DNA of 64,000 nt, from the NCBI RefSeq assembly GCF_017875325.1, contig NZ_JAGGMN010000001.1:1632140-1696139 (forward strand). Direction: 5' to 3'. This document shows positions 35,381 through 43,849 of the stretch, in pieces (the stretch's first letter is position 1; each line of letters starts with the position of its first letter). This DNA is from Methanofollis sp. W23 (lineage in GTDB: Archaea; Halobacteriota; Methanomicrobia; Methanomicrobiales; Methanofollaceae). The notes beneath the pieces were generated by a model, which was not told the DNA's origin, made no database searches, and saw only the letters and a list, made by a program, of their open reading frames with translations. The position numbers and the translations under genes were made by a program.

Positions 35381-35640
35381 TAGAATTCGGCATGGGGCGA
35401 GATCGCGCCTCACATATACGGGATGAACATTTTTTCATCGCGTGATCTCCCATATAAAGGCAGGAAAATCAGTGAGAGCCGTGTTCAATGCGTCGCCCCG
35501 CCAGCCCTCATCATAGGGGGTCCGGGGGGTTGGACTCACCGGTGCGAAATTACAATGAAGATTTTTTTACAATAAGAGGCAGGCAAGGCCACACACACCC
35601 AATATTGGCGAGAGACCTTACTGAACCAAAAAAGAGAATG
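35381..35640 (+). repeat. Subtype-B repeat remnant
   Basis: Left end CCTGTAGAATTCGGCATGGGG with the B hairpin (GCGAGATCGCGCCTCACATATACGG in two parts), a CATTTTTTCATCGCGTG segment and a GGGGGTCCGGGGGGTT core. The right end is not recognisable, apart from a degenerate ACCTTACTGAACC near 35618. Confidence 0.55.
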
Positions 35641-35665
35641 ATTCCAGGATATATCGACCGACCAA

Positions 35666-35878
35666 TCAGATCCTGAGCTCTTTGAACTTCTCCACATTCT
35701 TTGTGAGCGCTTCAAGTTCGCTGTCCGTAATCTGCATCCTGCTCCCAAGGACATCCACCTCATGAAGGAGCTGCTGGATCCTGACGTACATGACGTACAT
35801 GATAAAGAGCTGGATCACGATCACGATGCCAAAGATAATGAGGAGAATCCCTCCCATGTCAAATGCTTCTGCTGTCAT
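35666..35878 (-). CDS. Small membrane protein with coiled coil, next to minD
   Basis: 70 aa: one transmembrane helix (about 9-30, GGILLIIFGIVIVIQLFIMYV) followed by a heptad-like helix (about 33-66). Its start lies 1 nt after the MinD stop, so it is expressed with the MinD gene. No family recognised. A role as a membrane anchor for the MinD-like ATPase is a guess from position and topology. Confidence 0.65.
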   Translation of the reverse strand: MTAEAFDMGGILLIIFGIVIVIQLFIMYVMYVRIQQLLHEVDVLGSRMQITDSELEALTKNVEKFKELRI

Positions 35879-35879
35879 T

Positions 35880-36665
35880 CTAATTCTTCACCTTGAACAA
35901 TGTTCTTGCAAGACGGTCAATGAACCCTTCACGCGCGGCGCCGCCCTCGTCATGATACTCACACCCTGCGATCTCCGCCGCGATCTTCTTGATCGCCCGC
36001 GACGCAGGGCACGTCGGGTGCCTGATCACCATGGGAGTCTTATACGCCGCCGACTCCCTGACAAACGTGTCCTCTGGAACCGCACCCAGCGTCCTGACTC
36101 CAAGCGATTTTTCGATCTTGTGCTCGACCAGATCGATATTGTCTCTCCCGGCCCGGTTGATGATGGCATGCTGGACACGACCCCCCACCAGTTCGGTCAG
36201 GATCTTTGTCTTGAGGGCATCCACAATAGAGGAGATCTCGGGGTTGACCACCAGGATCACCTCGTCGGCAACCGCAAGCGGGACCACCCCGTCCCGGCTG
36301 ATGCCAGCCGGGGCATCGATGAGGAGATAGTCACACCGGTTGGTGAGTTCATGCATCACATCGCGAAGACTGTCAGGATTCGAGTCCTGGAAACCCTGGA
36401 GCGAGATCCCACAGGGGACCACCTTCAGGCCGGCAGGCCCATCATAGATCGCCTCGTCGATGGTGGCCTTCCCGGCAAGCACCTCATGGAGGGTCACCGG
36501 CACATTTTCAAGCCCGAGCAGGATCCCGATGTTGGCCATGCCCACGTCAGCGTCGAGGATATAGGTTTCTTTGCCGAGTTGTGCGAGCGCGGTCCCGAGA
36601 TTGACCGTCGTGGTCGTCTTGCCCGTTCCGCCCTTGCCTGAAGCGATCGTATATGCTTTGATCAT
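35880..36665 (-). CDS. minD: MinD/ParA-type P-loop ATPase
   Basis: 261 aa. Deviant Walker A GKGGTGKTTT (10-19) with the signature lysine, switch I DADVGMANIG (39-48), Walker B YLLIDAPAG and a C-terminal amphipathic stretch (GFIDRLARTLFKVKN) that could bind membrane. Archaeal MinD proteins pattern the positions of surface structures rather than septa. Its neighbours are a small membrane protein downstream and two roadblock-like or sensory proteins upstream, all on the same strand. Confidence 0.9.
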   Translation of the reverse strand: MIKAYTIASGKGGTGKTTTTVNLGTALAQLGKETYILDADVGMANIGILLGLENVPVTLHEVLAGKATIDEAIYDGPAGLKVVPCGISLQGFQDSNPDSLRDVMHELTNRCDYLLIDAPAGISRDGVVPLAVADEVILVVNPEISSIVDALKTKILTELVGGRVQHAIINRAGRDNIDLVEHKIEKSLGVRTLGAVPEDTFVRESAAYKTPMVIRHPTCPASRAIKKIAAEIAGCEYHDEGGAAREGFIDRLARTLFKVKN

Positions 36666-36721
36666 CTCATTCCTCGTCCAAATTTCAGTGTTCCTTCATG
36701 TGGGTGTGCACCACAAACGAA

Positions 36722-37318
36722 CTACAGCCACTGCTGCAGGATCTTAACTGCGTCGTGCTCCATGTCCTGCACCCACCGTTCAGGGATGTTGTGCTCTGTA
36801 CGCAGGATGCCCACCAGGTTCGATCCCTTGTGCTGGATACCAAAGAGCATCACCGTGGGGTCGTCAGGATATCCTCCTTCTGAGAAGATGTAACTATACT
36901 TCGCGGCGTCCGAGGCGGCATCCTCCTCAGAAGAGGCAACAACAAGACCGTCGTCGGTCGAAATCGTGAAGCAGTCAAGGTAATACTTCTCACAGAGCGC
37001 CTTCATGCTCCCCATGATATCGGCACGCCCCTCAATAAGATCGGTCTCACGGGGCGGCTTTTCCCACTCGACCTCGCGGGACCGCTGGATATGTTTAAAG
37101 AGTTTGAACATATCGACCGGCCCCTGGGCCGCCGTCCCACCGACCATCTCCCGCAGGCGTCCGGCCTGCTGGGTCTCAAGCGTCTCGGTCTTGACCTCTT
37201 CAATGAGCCCCCTGACCCTGATCAACTGGAGCACACACCCGGCGATGCCGACACCAATCAGGGTAAGGAGGACCACTATGATCTCTCCCAAAACAACGAG
37301 CATCGTTCCGTCATCCAT
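36722..37318 (-). CDS. Membrane-anchored roadblock-like protein
   Basis: 198 aa. An N-terminal helix (about 6-31, MLVVLGEIIVVLLTLIGVGIAGCVLQ in parts), a coiled-coil linker (33-60) and a C-terminal alpha/beta domain (about 90-198: MGSMKALCEKYYLDCFTISTDDG, VVASSEEDAASDAAKYSYI) with the look of a roadblock/LC7 domain. The fold call is by pattern only. It lies between the MinD gene and the duplicated-domain gene, 9 nt from the latter. Confidence 0.7.
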   Translation of the reverse strand: MDDGTMLVVLGEIIVVLLTLIGVGIAGCVLQLIRVRGLIEEVKTETLETQQAGRLREMVGGTAAQGPVDMFKLFKHIQRSREVEWEKPPRETDLIEGRADIMGSMKALCEKYYLDCFTISTDDGLVVASSEEDAASDAAKYSYIFSEGGYPDDPTVMLFGIQHKGSNLVGILRTEHNIPERWVQDMEHDAVKILQQWL

Positions 37319-37327
37319 ATTCTTACT

Positions 37328-38323
37328 TCACTCCTTTTTCTTCTCTTTCTCTACGAGATGGCCAAGTTCCAGACGGTCGAGTATCGAGAGATAACTCTCT
37401 TTCAGATCGACCGCCATCTGATCCGCATCAATGGTATCAAGGGCGGCCAGGTCTTTGAGGACCGGGTCCACATAAGACTCAGGTGCGGGTTCCCCGGGAT
37501 GATGCACTTTTTTTGAACGTTTTTCCGGGCCCAGTCCTGGGACCGTACCCTGAGCACCAGGACGCACGGGCACAGGTGCGGCATCGGCCTCGCGCCTGCG
37601 GCGCAGCACGGGAGGGGGGGACGCGGGACGTGTCCTGCCGCCCCCCACCTTGCACTCCTGATTGAATTCCATGGCGAGAGCGAGTTGCGGGCCGGTCAGC
37701 GAGTAGACAGCCACCACACAGGGCCCATCCGTCTCCCGCATCGTTCTGAGCACAGGAGCGCCGCGTTCGCGCCCGCCCCCTGCAAGGACACAGGCACCGC
37801 CCGAGAAAACGAGGGTGTGACTGCTTGAATCAAGGTTGAAAATGGCATATCCCGTGAAACCATCACGTTCCAATTCTTCAAGAAGTGTGTTGCCGACCAC
37901 ACCCTGCCTGATCTCAATGAGACGACCCCTGGGCACCTGGAGAGGAGTGGCCTGACCCTGTGCCGGTCTCGGGTCCGGCCTCTGATTTTTGACCGGACCC
38001 TCTTCCTGACGTTTTTCAGGGCGCGGGACGGCCGCCTTTGCATTGAACTCAGCCGCCAACCGGATCTGCGGGCCGGTCAGGAGATAGAGAGCCACCTCTG
38101 CCGGGCCCTCCAGAGTTCTGACCGCGTCCCATGCACGGGCCCCCTGCAGGGTCTGATACTCGGCGAGAATGCAGGTGCCCTCCGAGAAGACCAGCGAGAT
38201 TGAGGTCCCCCCGTGGTTCACCATCGCATAACCTGAGAACGAGGTTTCTGCCATCTCAGCGAGTATGGTAGATAAAGGAATATCTCGCTTGATGGAAGAG
38301 AAGTTACCTCTCGGAATATCCAT
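37328..38323 (-). CDS. Protein with two tandem DUF2226-like domains
   Basis: 331 aa, soluble. Two homologous units cover residues 1-94 and 129-222, each reading PRG ... L..E.....F(S/T)GYA..N....S..LVFS.G.CVLA ... VA.Y.LTGPQ..LA.EFN. A Pro/Arg-rich linker separates them, and a disordered region plus a short helical C-terminus follow. The pattern resembles the archaeal DUF2226 family, a sensory-type domain; that is from memory. ATG 38323 is chosen because the upstream extension is A/T-rich and unrelated. First gene of the minus-strand cluster. Confidence 0.7.
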   Translation of the reverse strand: MDIPRGNFSSIKRDIPLSTILAEMAETSFSGYAMVNHGGTSISLVFSEGTCILAEYQTLQGARAWDAVRTLEGPAEVALYLLTGPQIRLAAEFNAKAAVPRPEKRQEEGPVKNQRPDPRPAQGQATPLQVPRGRLIEIRQGVVGNTLLEELERDGFTGYAIFNLDSSSHTLVFSGGACVLAGGGRERGAPVLRTMRETDGPCVVAVYSLTGPQLALAMEFNQECKVGGGRTRPASPPPVLRRRREADAAPVPVRPGAQGTVPGLGPEKRSKKVHHPGEPAPESYVDPVLKDLAALDTIDADQMAVDLKESYLSILDRLELGHLVEKEKKKE

Positions 38324-38676
38324 TACTAGGTTGTAGCGTTTGTAGATATTATAACTATATGTTAATTGGGCCAAATGGAATAAGATATATATGACGATGC
38401 GATGGTAGTGAGATACCGATAAAAATATACCTATTGCAGATAACCTCATTTCTTGGGCCATAGACTGAAATAGAAGATTTTCACACAGAACCCCGCGGGC
38501 AGATTCAGAAATGGAGCAAATCAGCTTCAAAAGACAAAAAATCCAAAAAATTCAACAAAGATTCCAGATCGTACCGCGAAGGGAGATCTGAGCTCTCTTT
38601 ATCGGAGGGTACGCCCCATATGTAGACCGAGAGAAAGCAAAAAATGTTATATGAGCAGAGGTAAGGTACGGTGGGC
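38324..38676. other. A/T-rich divergent promoter region
   Basis: No gene seen. The stretch is clearly richer in A/T than its surroundings and carries TATA-like sequences for both directions (ATTATAACTA near 38350 for the minus-strand cluster). GGTG at 38670-38673 serves the roadblock gene. Confidence 0.45.
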
Positions 38677-39051
38677 ATGACAGAACAACTGGGATTGAAG
38701 GAGAGGATCAACCGGTTTATCAAGGCCATCATGGGAGTGGAGGGCGTCTCGGCCTGCGCTCTCTCCTCAAGAGATGGGATCTTGATCGGCAAGGCATTTC
38801 CTGACGGGATATCAGCACCCTCTTTCGCCGCGATGAGTGCAACACTCCTCGCATCCGCCGAAGCGGCCGCCAGCATCGCACACGTCCATCCCCCCAAACA
38901 GATCGTGGCCACCAGCGAGGGGGCGTCGCTGATGGTGATCAGTGCAGGGGAGCGGACACTAATTGCAGCAATAGTCGACGACAACACCGACCACGAAAAG
39001 ATCTATACCTCCCTCACAGAGATCGCGCACGAGATCGCGGAGGTACTGTAA
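38677..39051 (+). CDS. Roadblock/LC7-domain protein
   Basis: 124-aa stand-alone roadblock protein: helix, then GVEGVSACALSSRDGILIGKAFPDG, a long helix rich in Ala (ATLLASAEAAASI) and the beta strands VATSEGASLMVISAGERTLIAAI. In bacteria MglB of this family regulates a small GTPase in polarity control; no GTPase is visible here. ATG 38677 preferred over GTG 38671. Its stop overlaps the response-regulator start (TAATG). Confidence 0.88.
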   Translation: MTEQLGLKERINRFIKAIMGVEGVSACALSSRDGILIGKAFPDGISAPSFAAMSATLLASAEAAASIAHVHPPKQIVATSEGASLMVISAGERTLIAAIVDDNTDHEKIYTSLTEIAHEIAEVL

Positions 39052-39689
39052 TGTACTCCGTCATGGTGATCGACGACAGTCCCTTCATCGTAGACGTCTT
39101 TGTCACGATGCTGGAGCGAGGGGGCTATCAGGCCATTGCGGCCTACAGTGGAGAAGAGGGGCTTGAGATCCTCAAGACCGTGACCCCCGACCTCATCCTC
39201 CTTGACATCATGATGGAACCGATGGACGGCTGGGAGACGCTTGAGAACATCAAGATCAACCCGAAGACCAGGGAGGTCCCGGTGTTGATGCTGACCGCCA
39301 AGCAGCTGACCCCAGACGAAGCGGAGGGATATGGGTCGTACATCGAGGACTATATTCTCAAACCGATCACCCACCGCGAGCTGTACGAGGCGATCGAACG
39401 AGTGCTCCAGCGCCGCGAGATGATCAGGAGCGATGTCGAGAACGCACAGCAGGTCGGGCTCGACCAGCACCTGGTCGACGAATACACCCGTCTTGCCAAG
39501 GGCGTCGACGTGAACTCGCGACTCTTGCGCATCCTGGAGACCACCTACAATATCCACGACTCCAAGGCAAGCGAGAAGATCTCGCTGGCGATCAAGAATA
39601 TGGAGAACAGCATCAAGTTTCAGGAAAACCGGCTCACGCAGATCAAGGAACAGATCAAAGCACTCCAGGGAAAGCAGACCCAGGAGTGA
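39051..39689 (+). CDS. Response regulator, receiver domain with helical C-terminus
   Basis: 212 aa. Receiver domain 1-120 with the acidic pair Asp8-Asp9, phosphoacceptor Asp52 in LILLDIMM, Thr82 and Lys104 (ILKPI). The remaining 90 residues are helical and coiled-coil-like (SEKISLAIKNMENSIKFQENRL), without a DNA-binding domain. It is translationally coupled to the roadblock gene, so it may signal through it. No histidine kinase is encoded in the window. Confidence 0.92.
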   Translation: MYSVMVIDDSPFIVDVFVTMLERGGYQAIAAYSGEEGLEILKTVTPDLILLDIMMEPMDGWETLENIKINPKTREVPVLMLTAKQLTPDEAEGYGSYIEDYILKPITHRELYEAIERVLQRREMIRSDVENAQQVGLDQHLVDEYTRLAKGVDVNSRLLRILETTYNIHDSKASEKISLAIKNMENSIKFQENRLTQIKEQIKALQGKQTQE

Positions 39690-40043
39690 CCCCCTGACAT
39701 CAGATCCTGGGGCGGCCGCGAGGCATGCGCCCCGGACCGATCGCCCTATGGCGAGAACATCTGAGCCACACACTTTTTTTGGATGCATCCAGGAATTCAT
39801 CTTCACGCCTTTCCCCTGACCACCCAGATTTGGGCAGGAGGTCACATGACAGGATCAACGCCCCATCTGGAACAATTTCAGGACCATACCCCCCCAATTC
39901 ATGCAATTTCCCGCTCGATGAAACAGATCGGAGCAGTTATATCCTCACATGACTCATAGAGTCTGAGATGGGTAGGGCCCAGACCGAACGGTCCGAAACC
40001 CTTATCTTCTCTGAAAGCATTGTAATAGTGCTGTCTGCACAAT
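39690..40043. other. Intergenic region between the response regulator and tRNA-Lys
   Basis: No gene seen. A GGGGCG/CGCCCC hairpin at 39709-39733 lies soon after the response-regulator stop and may help termination, though no T run follows directly. Confidence 0.4.
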
Positions 40044-40117
40044 GGGCCCATAGCTCAGTTAGGTAGAGCGCTTGGCTTTTAACCAGGTGGTCGGGGGTTC
40101 AAATCCCTCTAGGCCCG
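40044..40117 (+). tRNA. tRNA-Lys (anticodon TTT)
   Basis: Acceptor GGGCCCA, D arm GCTC/GAGC, anticodon stem CTTGG/CCAGG with loop CTTTTAA (anticodon 40078-40080), T arm GGGGG/CCCTC with loop TTCAAAT, 3' acceptor TAGGCCC and discriminator G at 40117. Position 6-67 is a C-A mismatch in an otherwise good acceptor stem. No CCA is encoded. Confidence 0.93.
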
Positions 40118-40192
40118 CTGCCATGGCGCAGACTGTGGTTTTTATGTGGTGATACACCTGAACTTGACTCTTTCTCACTCGGGGGACAAAAA

Positions 40193-40444
40193 TTGAGCAC
40201 CAAATTTAATGTTATAGAGCACGAGATGGTGCCGGACCACCAGAAAATGAGCGAGGGGGAGGTTGCGGAACTGCTGTCCCGCTACCAGATCACGCTCGAC
40301 CAGCTTCCACGGATCTATGGCGACGATCCGGCAGTGAAGTCAATCGGAGCAACAACCGGAGACGTCATCAAAATTGTTCGGAAAAGTCAGACAGCAGGAC
40401 TTGCCGAGTCGTATCGGTACGTGGTCAAGAGACCGAAAAAATAA
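40193..40444 (+). CDS. rpoH: DNA-directed RNA polymerase subunit H
   Basis: 83-aa archaeal RpoH (Rpb5 C-terminal domain homologue). It has the conserved [20 protein letters not shown] start, [21 protein letters not shown], and the ending [11 protein letters not shown] ... YRYVVKR. The TTG start at 40193 places the first residues as in other RpoH proteins. First gene of the polymerase operon; rpoB2 follows after 17 nt. Confidence 0.95.
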   Translation: MSTKFNVIEHEMVPDHQKMSEGEVAELLSRYQITLDQLPRIYGDDPAVKSIGATTGDVIKIVRKSQTAGLAESYRYVVKRPKK

Positions 40445-40461
40445 CGGGGCGGATAAACCTG

Positions 40462-42024
40462 TTGGATAGAAGTATTTTATCGCGGGCATACTTCTCAGGC
40501 GATCATGTTGCCCGCCACCAGCTGGACTCGTTCAATCACTTCCTTGAACACAACCTGCAGAAGGTGGTGGACGAACAGCGCATCATTGAGACTGACATCG
40601 AGAACAGAGGTAAGAACAGTGAGGCGGTATGGGTCGAACTCGGGACGATCCGTGTCAAGAAACCGGTCGTCAGGGAGGCTGACGGTTCCCAGAGCACTCT
40701 TTTCCCAGCCGAAGCGCGTCTGCGCAACCTCACCTACGCAGCACCACTCGAACTGGAGATGACTCTGGTCCAGGGCGATGTACGCGGCGAACCGATCACC
40801 ACCGTGATCGGGCAGTTGCCCATCATGATCGGGTCAGAGGCCTGCAACCTGGCCGAGATCCCGGTATCTGAGCGGGTCACCCACGGCGAAGACGCCTATG
40901 ATCCAGGTGGCTATTTCATCGTGAACGGCTCAGAACGGGTGCTGATGACCCTTGAGGACCTTGCCTCGAACAAGATCATGACCGAGTTCACCGAGCGCTA
41001 CAACGAGCGTATCTACGTGGCAAAGGTCTTCTCACAGTACCGTGGCTACCGTGCACTCGTCGTCGTGGAGAAGAACAAGAAGAACCTTCTTGAGGTCTCG
41101 TTCCCCTCGGTCGCCGGCCACCTGAACTTCGTCGACCTGATGCGGGCACTCGGGCTTGGAACCGACCGCGAGGTCGTGGAGGCCGTCTCGACCGACGAAG
41201 AGATCCTCACCTACATGATGCAGAACCTCGAAGCATCTGAGTGCGACTCGATCGAGAGCGGGATCATGTACGTGGGCAAGAAACTCGCGCCCAACCAGAC
41301 CAAAGAATACCAGCGGCGGCGGGCCGAGTTTGTCCTCGACTCCTATCTCCTCCCGCACCTCAACTACCTGATGCCCGAGCACCTCAAGGAAGGCGACGAG
41401 GGATATGAACAGGCGGTCGTAAGCGTGAGACTTGCGAAGGCGCATTATCTCGGACGCATGGCCGAAGCGTGCTTCGACCTCGTGCTCGGGCGGCGTAAGG
41501 TCGATGACAAGGACCACTACTCAAACAAACGGCTCAAACTTGCCGGCGACCTGATGGAAGACCTCTTCAGGATCTCCCTCAACCGGCTTACCAGGGACGT
41601 CAAATACCAGCTCGAACGGGCAAGCATGCGCCACCGCGACCTCTCGATCTCGACCGCGGTCAGGGCCGACGTGCTCACCGAACGCCTCCTCCACCCCCTG
41701 GCCACCGGGAACTGGGTCGGCGGAAGGACGGGGGTTTCCCAGTTGATGGACCGGACCGACCGGATGAGCGTACTCTCGCACCTGCGCAGGGTCATCTCGC
41801 CGCTGTCCAGGTCGCAACCCCATTTCGAGGCCCGTGACCTGCACCCGACCCAATGGGGTCGGATCTGTCCGTCCGAGACCCCAGAAGGTCCGAACTGTGG
41901 GCTTGTGAAAAACTTTGCACAGATGGTAGAGATCTCAAAAGGCTATGACAACACAGAGGAGGTCAAGAACATCTTTTACAACCTCGGCGTTGAACCGTTG
42001 ACCCTCGGGGGTGAACAGCAGTGA
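40462..42024 (+). CDS. rpoB2: RNA polymerase subunit B'' (N-terminal half of B)
   Basis: 520 aa, the protrusion, lobe and fork part of the Rpb2/beta homologue, which is split in most methanogens. Recognisable blocks are [48 protein letters not shown] and the fork [20 protein letters not shown] near the end. Start TTG 40462. The stop overlaps rpoB1 by 4 nt, which keeps the two halves in equal amounts. Confidence 0.96.
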   Translation: MDRSILSRAYFSGDHVARHQLDSFNHFLEHNLQKVVDEQRIIETDIENRGKNSEAVWVELGTIRVKKPVVREADGSQSTLFPAEARLRNLTYAAPLELEMTLVQGDVRGEPITTVIGQLPIMIGSEACNLAEIPVSERVTHGEDAYDPGGYFIVNGSERVLMTLEDLASNKIMTEFTERYNERIYVAKVFSQYRGYRALVVVEKNKKNLLEVSFPSVAGHLNFVDLMRALGLGTDREVVEAVSTDEEILTYMMQNLEASECDSIESGIMYVGKKLAPNQTKEYQRRRAEFVLDSYLLPHLNYLMPEHLKEGDEGYEQAVVSVRLAKAHYLGRMAEACFDLVLGRRKVDDKDHYSNKRLKLAGDLMEDLFRISLNRLTRDVKYQLERASMRHRDLSISTAVRADVLTERLLHPLATGNWVGGRTGVSQLMDRTDRMSVLSHLRRVISPLSRSQPHFEARDLHPTQWGRICPSETPEGPNCGLVKNFAQMVEISKGYDNTEEVKNIFYNLGVEPLTLGGEQQ

Positions 42025-43835
42025 AAAAATCACGCATATTCCTGGACGGTTCACTCATCGGGCTGGTAGAAAACCCGAAAGAACTCGTCGAAAAGGCCAA
42101 GGCAATGCGCCGCCACGGCGCAATCTCAAACGAGGTGAACATTGCCTACGAGGAGTTCAACGGCGACGTGGTCATCAACACCGACCGCGGCCGGGCACGC
42201 CGTCCCCTTATCGTCCTCAAGGACGGCAAACCCCTCATCACCAATGAAGACCTTGCTCACCTTCAAAACCATGACGAAACCTTCGAAGATCTTGTAGGCC
42301 AGGGTTTCATCGAGTACGTCGATGCAGAAGAGGAAGAGAACCTCTTCATCGCGATCACCGAGGACGAGGTCACTCCAGAACATACCCACCTCGAGATCGA
42401 CCCTTCGCTGATCCTCGGAATCGGAGCGGCCCACGTTCCTTTCCCAGAACACAACGCTTCCCCGCGTGTCACCATGGGTGCAGGCATGGTCAAGCAGGCC
42501 CTCGGGTTTGCGACCGCCAACATGAAACTGCGTCCTGACACCAGGGCCAACTTCCTCCACTATGCCCAGAAACCGATGGTCTACACCCAGGCCTCCGACC
42601 TGATCGGATCTGACGACCGGCCTGCAGGCCAGAACTTCGTCGTGGGCATTCTCTCCTATGAAGGCTACAACATCGAGGATGCCCTCATCTTCAACAAGGC
42701 CTCCATCGAGCGCGGGCTTGGTAGGTCCCACTTCTTCAGGACCTATGAAGGCGAAGAGCGGCGGTACCCCGGCGGCCAAGTCGACCGGATCGAGATCCCG
42801 GACGAAGAGGTCTCAGGCGCCCATGGCGCAGAATATTATCAAAACCTCGACGACGACGGGATCATCAACCCCGAGACCGTCGTGCGCGAGAAGGACATCC
42901 TCATCGGCAAGACATCCCCGCCGCGGTTCCTTGAAGAACCGAGCGGCGAACTGATCGCCGTCGAGAAGCGGCGCGACACCTCGGTGACGATGCGCAGCAA
43001 CGAGCACGGGATCGTCGATACCGTGATCATCACCGAGGGCGAAAATTCGGCCCGCCTCGTCAAGGTGCGGACTCGCGACCTCAGGGTACCCGAAGTCGGG
43101 GACAAGTTTGCGTCCAGGCACGGGCAGAAGGGTGTCATCGGCTGGATCGTCCCGCAGGAGGACATGCCCTTCACCGAGGCAGGGATCGCCCCTGACCTCG
43201 TCATCAATCCCCACGCCGTCCCGAGCCGGATGACCATCGGGCACATGCTCGAGATGCTCGGCGGCAAGGTCGGGGCACTGGAAGGGCGGCGGATCGACGC
43301 CACCCCATTCCGTGGCGAGAAAGAAGAAGATCTCAGAGCGTCCCTGAAAAAATTCGGGTTCTCGCATACCGGCCGTGAAGTGATGTACGACGGCTACACC
43401 GGCAAACACTTCCTCACCGACATCTACGTCGGGGTCATCTACTACCAGAAACTCTACCACATGGTCTCCTCAAAGATGCATGCCCGGTCCCGCGGCCCGA
43501 TCCAGGTGCTCACCAGACAACCGACCGAAGGTCGTGCCCGCGAGGGTGGTCTGCGGTTCGGTGAGATGGAGCGCGACGTGATGATCGGGCACGGCGCCGC
43601 CATGGTCCTCAAAGAACGTCTGCTCGAGGAGTCCGACAAGGTGGAGCAGTATGTCTGCGCCAAGTGCGGGATGATCGCGATGGTCGACCGCAAGCGCAAC
43701 GTGACCAGGTGCCTTACCTGCGACAGCGAGACCGACATCTACCCGGTGGAGATGAGTTATGCGTTCAAACTCCTCCTCGACGAGATGAAGAGTATGGGGA
43801 TCGCGCCCAGAATGCGGCTTGAAGACATGGTATAA
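42021..43835 (+). CDS. rpoB1: RNA polymerase subunit B' (C-terminal half of B)
   Basis: 604 aa, the wall, hybrid-binding and clamp part of Rpb2. Shows [16 protein letters not shown]-type and [22 protein letters not shown] motifs (active-site region), [28 protein letters not shown], and a C-terminal zinc ribbon CAKC ... CLTC. Coupled to rpoB2 by a 4-nt overlap; rpoA1 follows after 14 nt. Confidence 0.97.
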   Translation: MKKSRIFLDGSLIGLVENPKELVEKAKAMRRHGAISNEVNIAYEEFNGDVVINTDRGRARRPLIVLKDGKPLITNEDLAHLQNHDETFEDLVGQGFIEYVDAEEEENLFIAITEDEVTPEHTHLEIDPSLILGIGAAHVPFPEHNASPRVTMGAGMVKQALGFATANMKLRPDTRANFLHYAQKPMVYTQASDLIGSDDRPAGQNFVVGILSYEGYNIEDALIFNKASIERGLGRSHFFRTYEGEERRYPGGQVDRIEIPDEEVSGAHGAEYYQNLDDDGIINPETVVREKDILIGKTSPPRFLEEPSGELIAVEKRRDTSVTMRSNEHGIVDTVIITEGENSARLVKVRTRDLRVPEVGDKFASRHGQKGVIGWIVPQEDMPFTEAGIAPDLVINPHAVPSRMTIGHMLEMLGGKVGALEGRRIDATPFRGEKEEDLRASLKKFGFSHTGREVMYDGYTGKHFLTDIYVGVIYYQKLYHMVSSKMHARSRGPIQVLTRQPTEGRAREGGLRFGEMERDVMIGHGAAMVLKERLLEESDKVEQYVCAKCGMIAMVDRKRNVTRCLTCDSETDIYPVEMSYAFKLLLDEMKSMGIAPRMRLEDMV

Positions 43836-43849
43836 GGGGGGGAAAAGAG

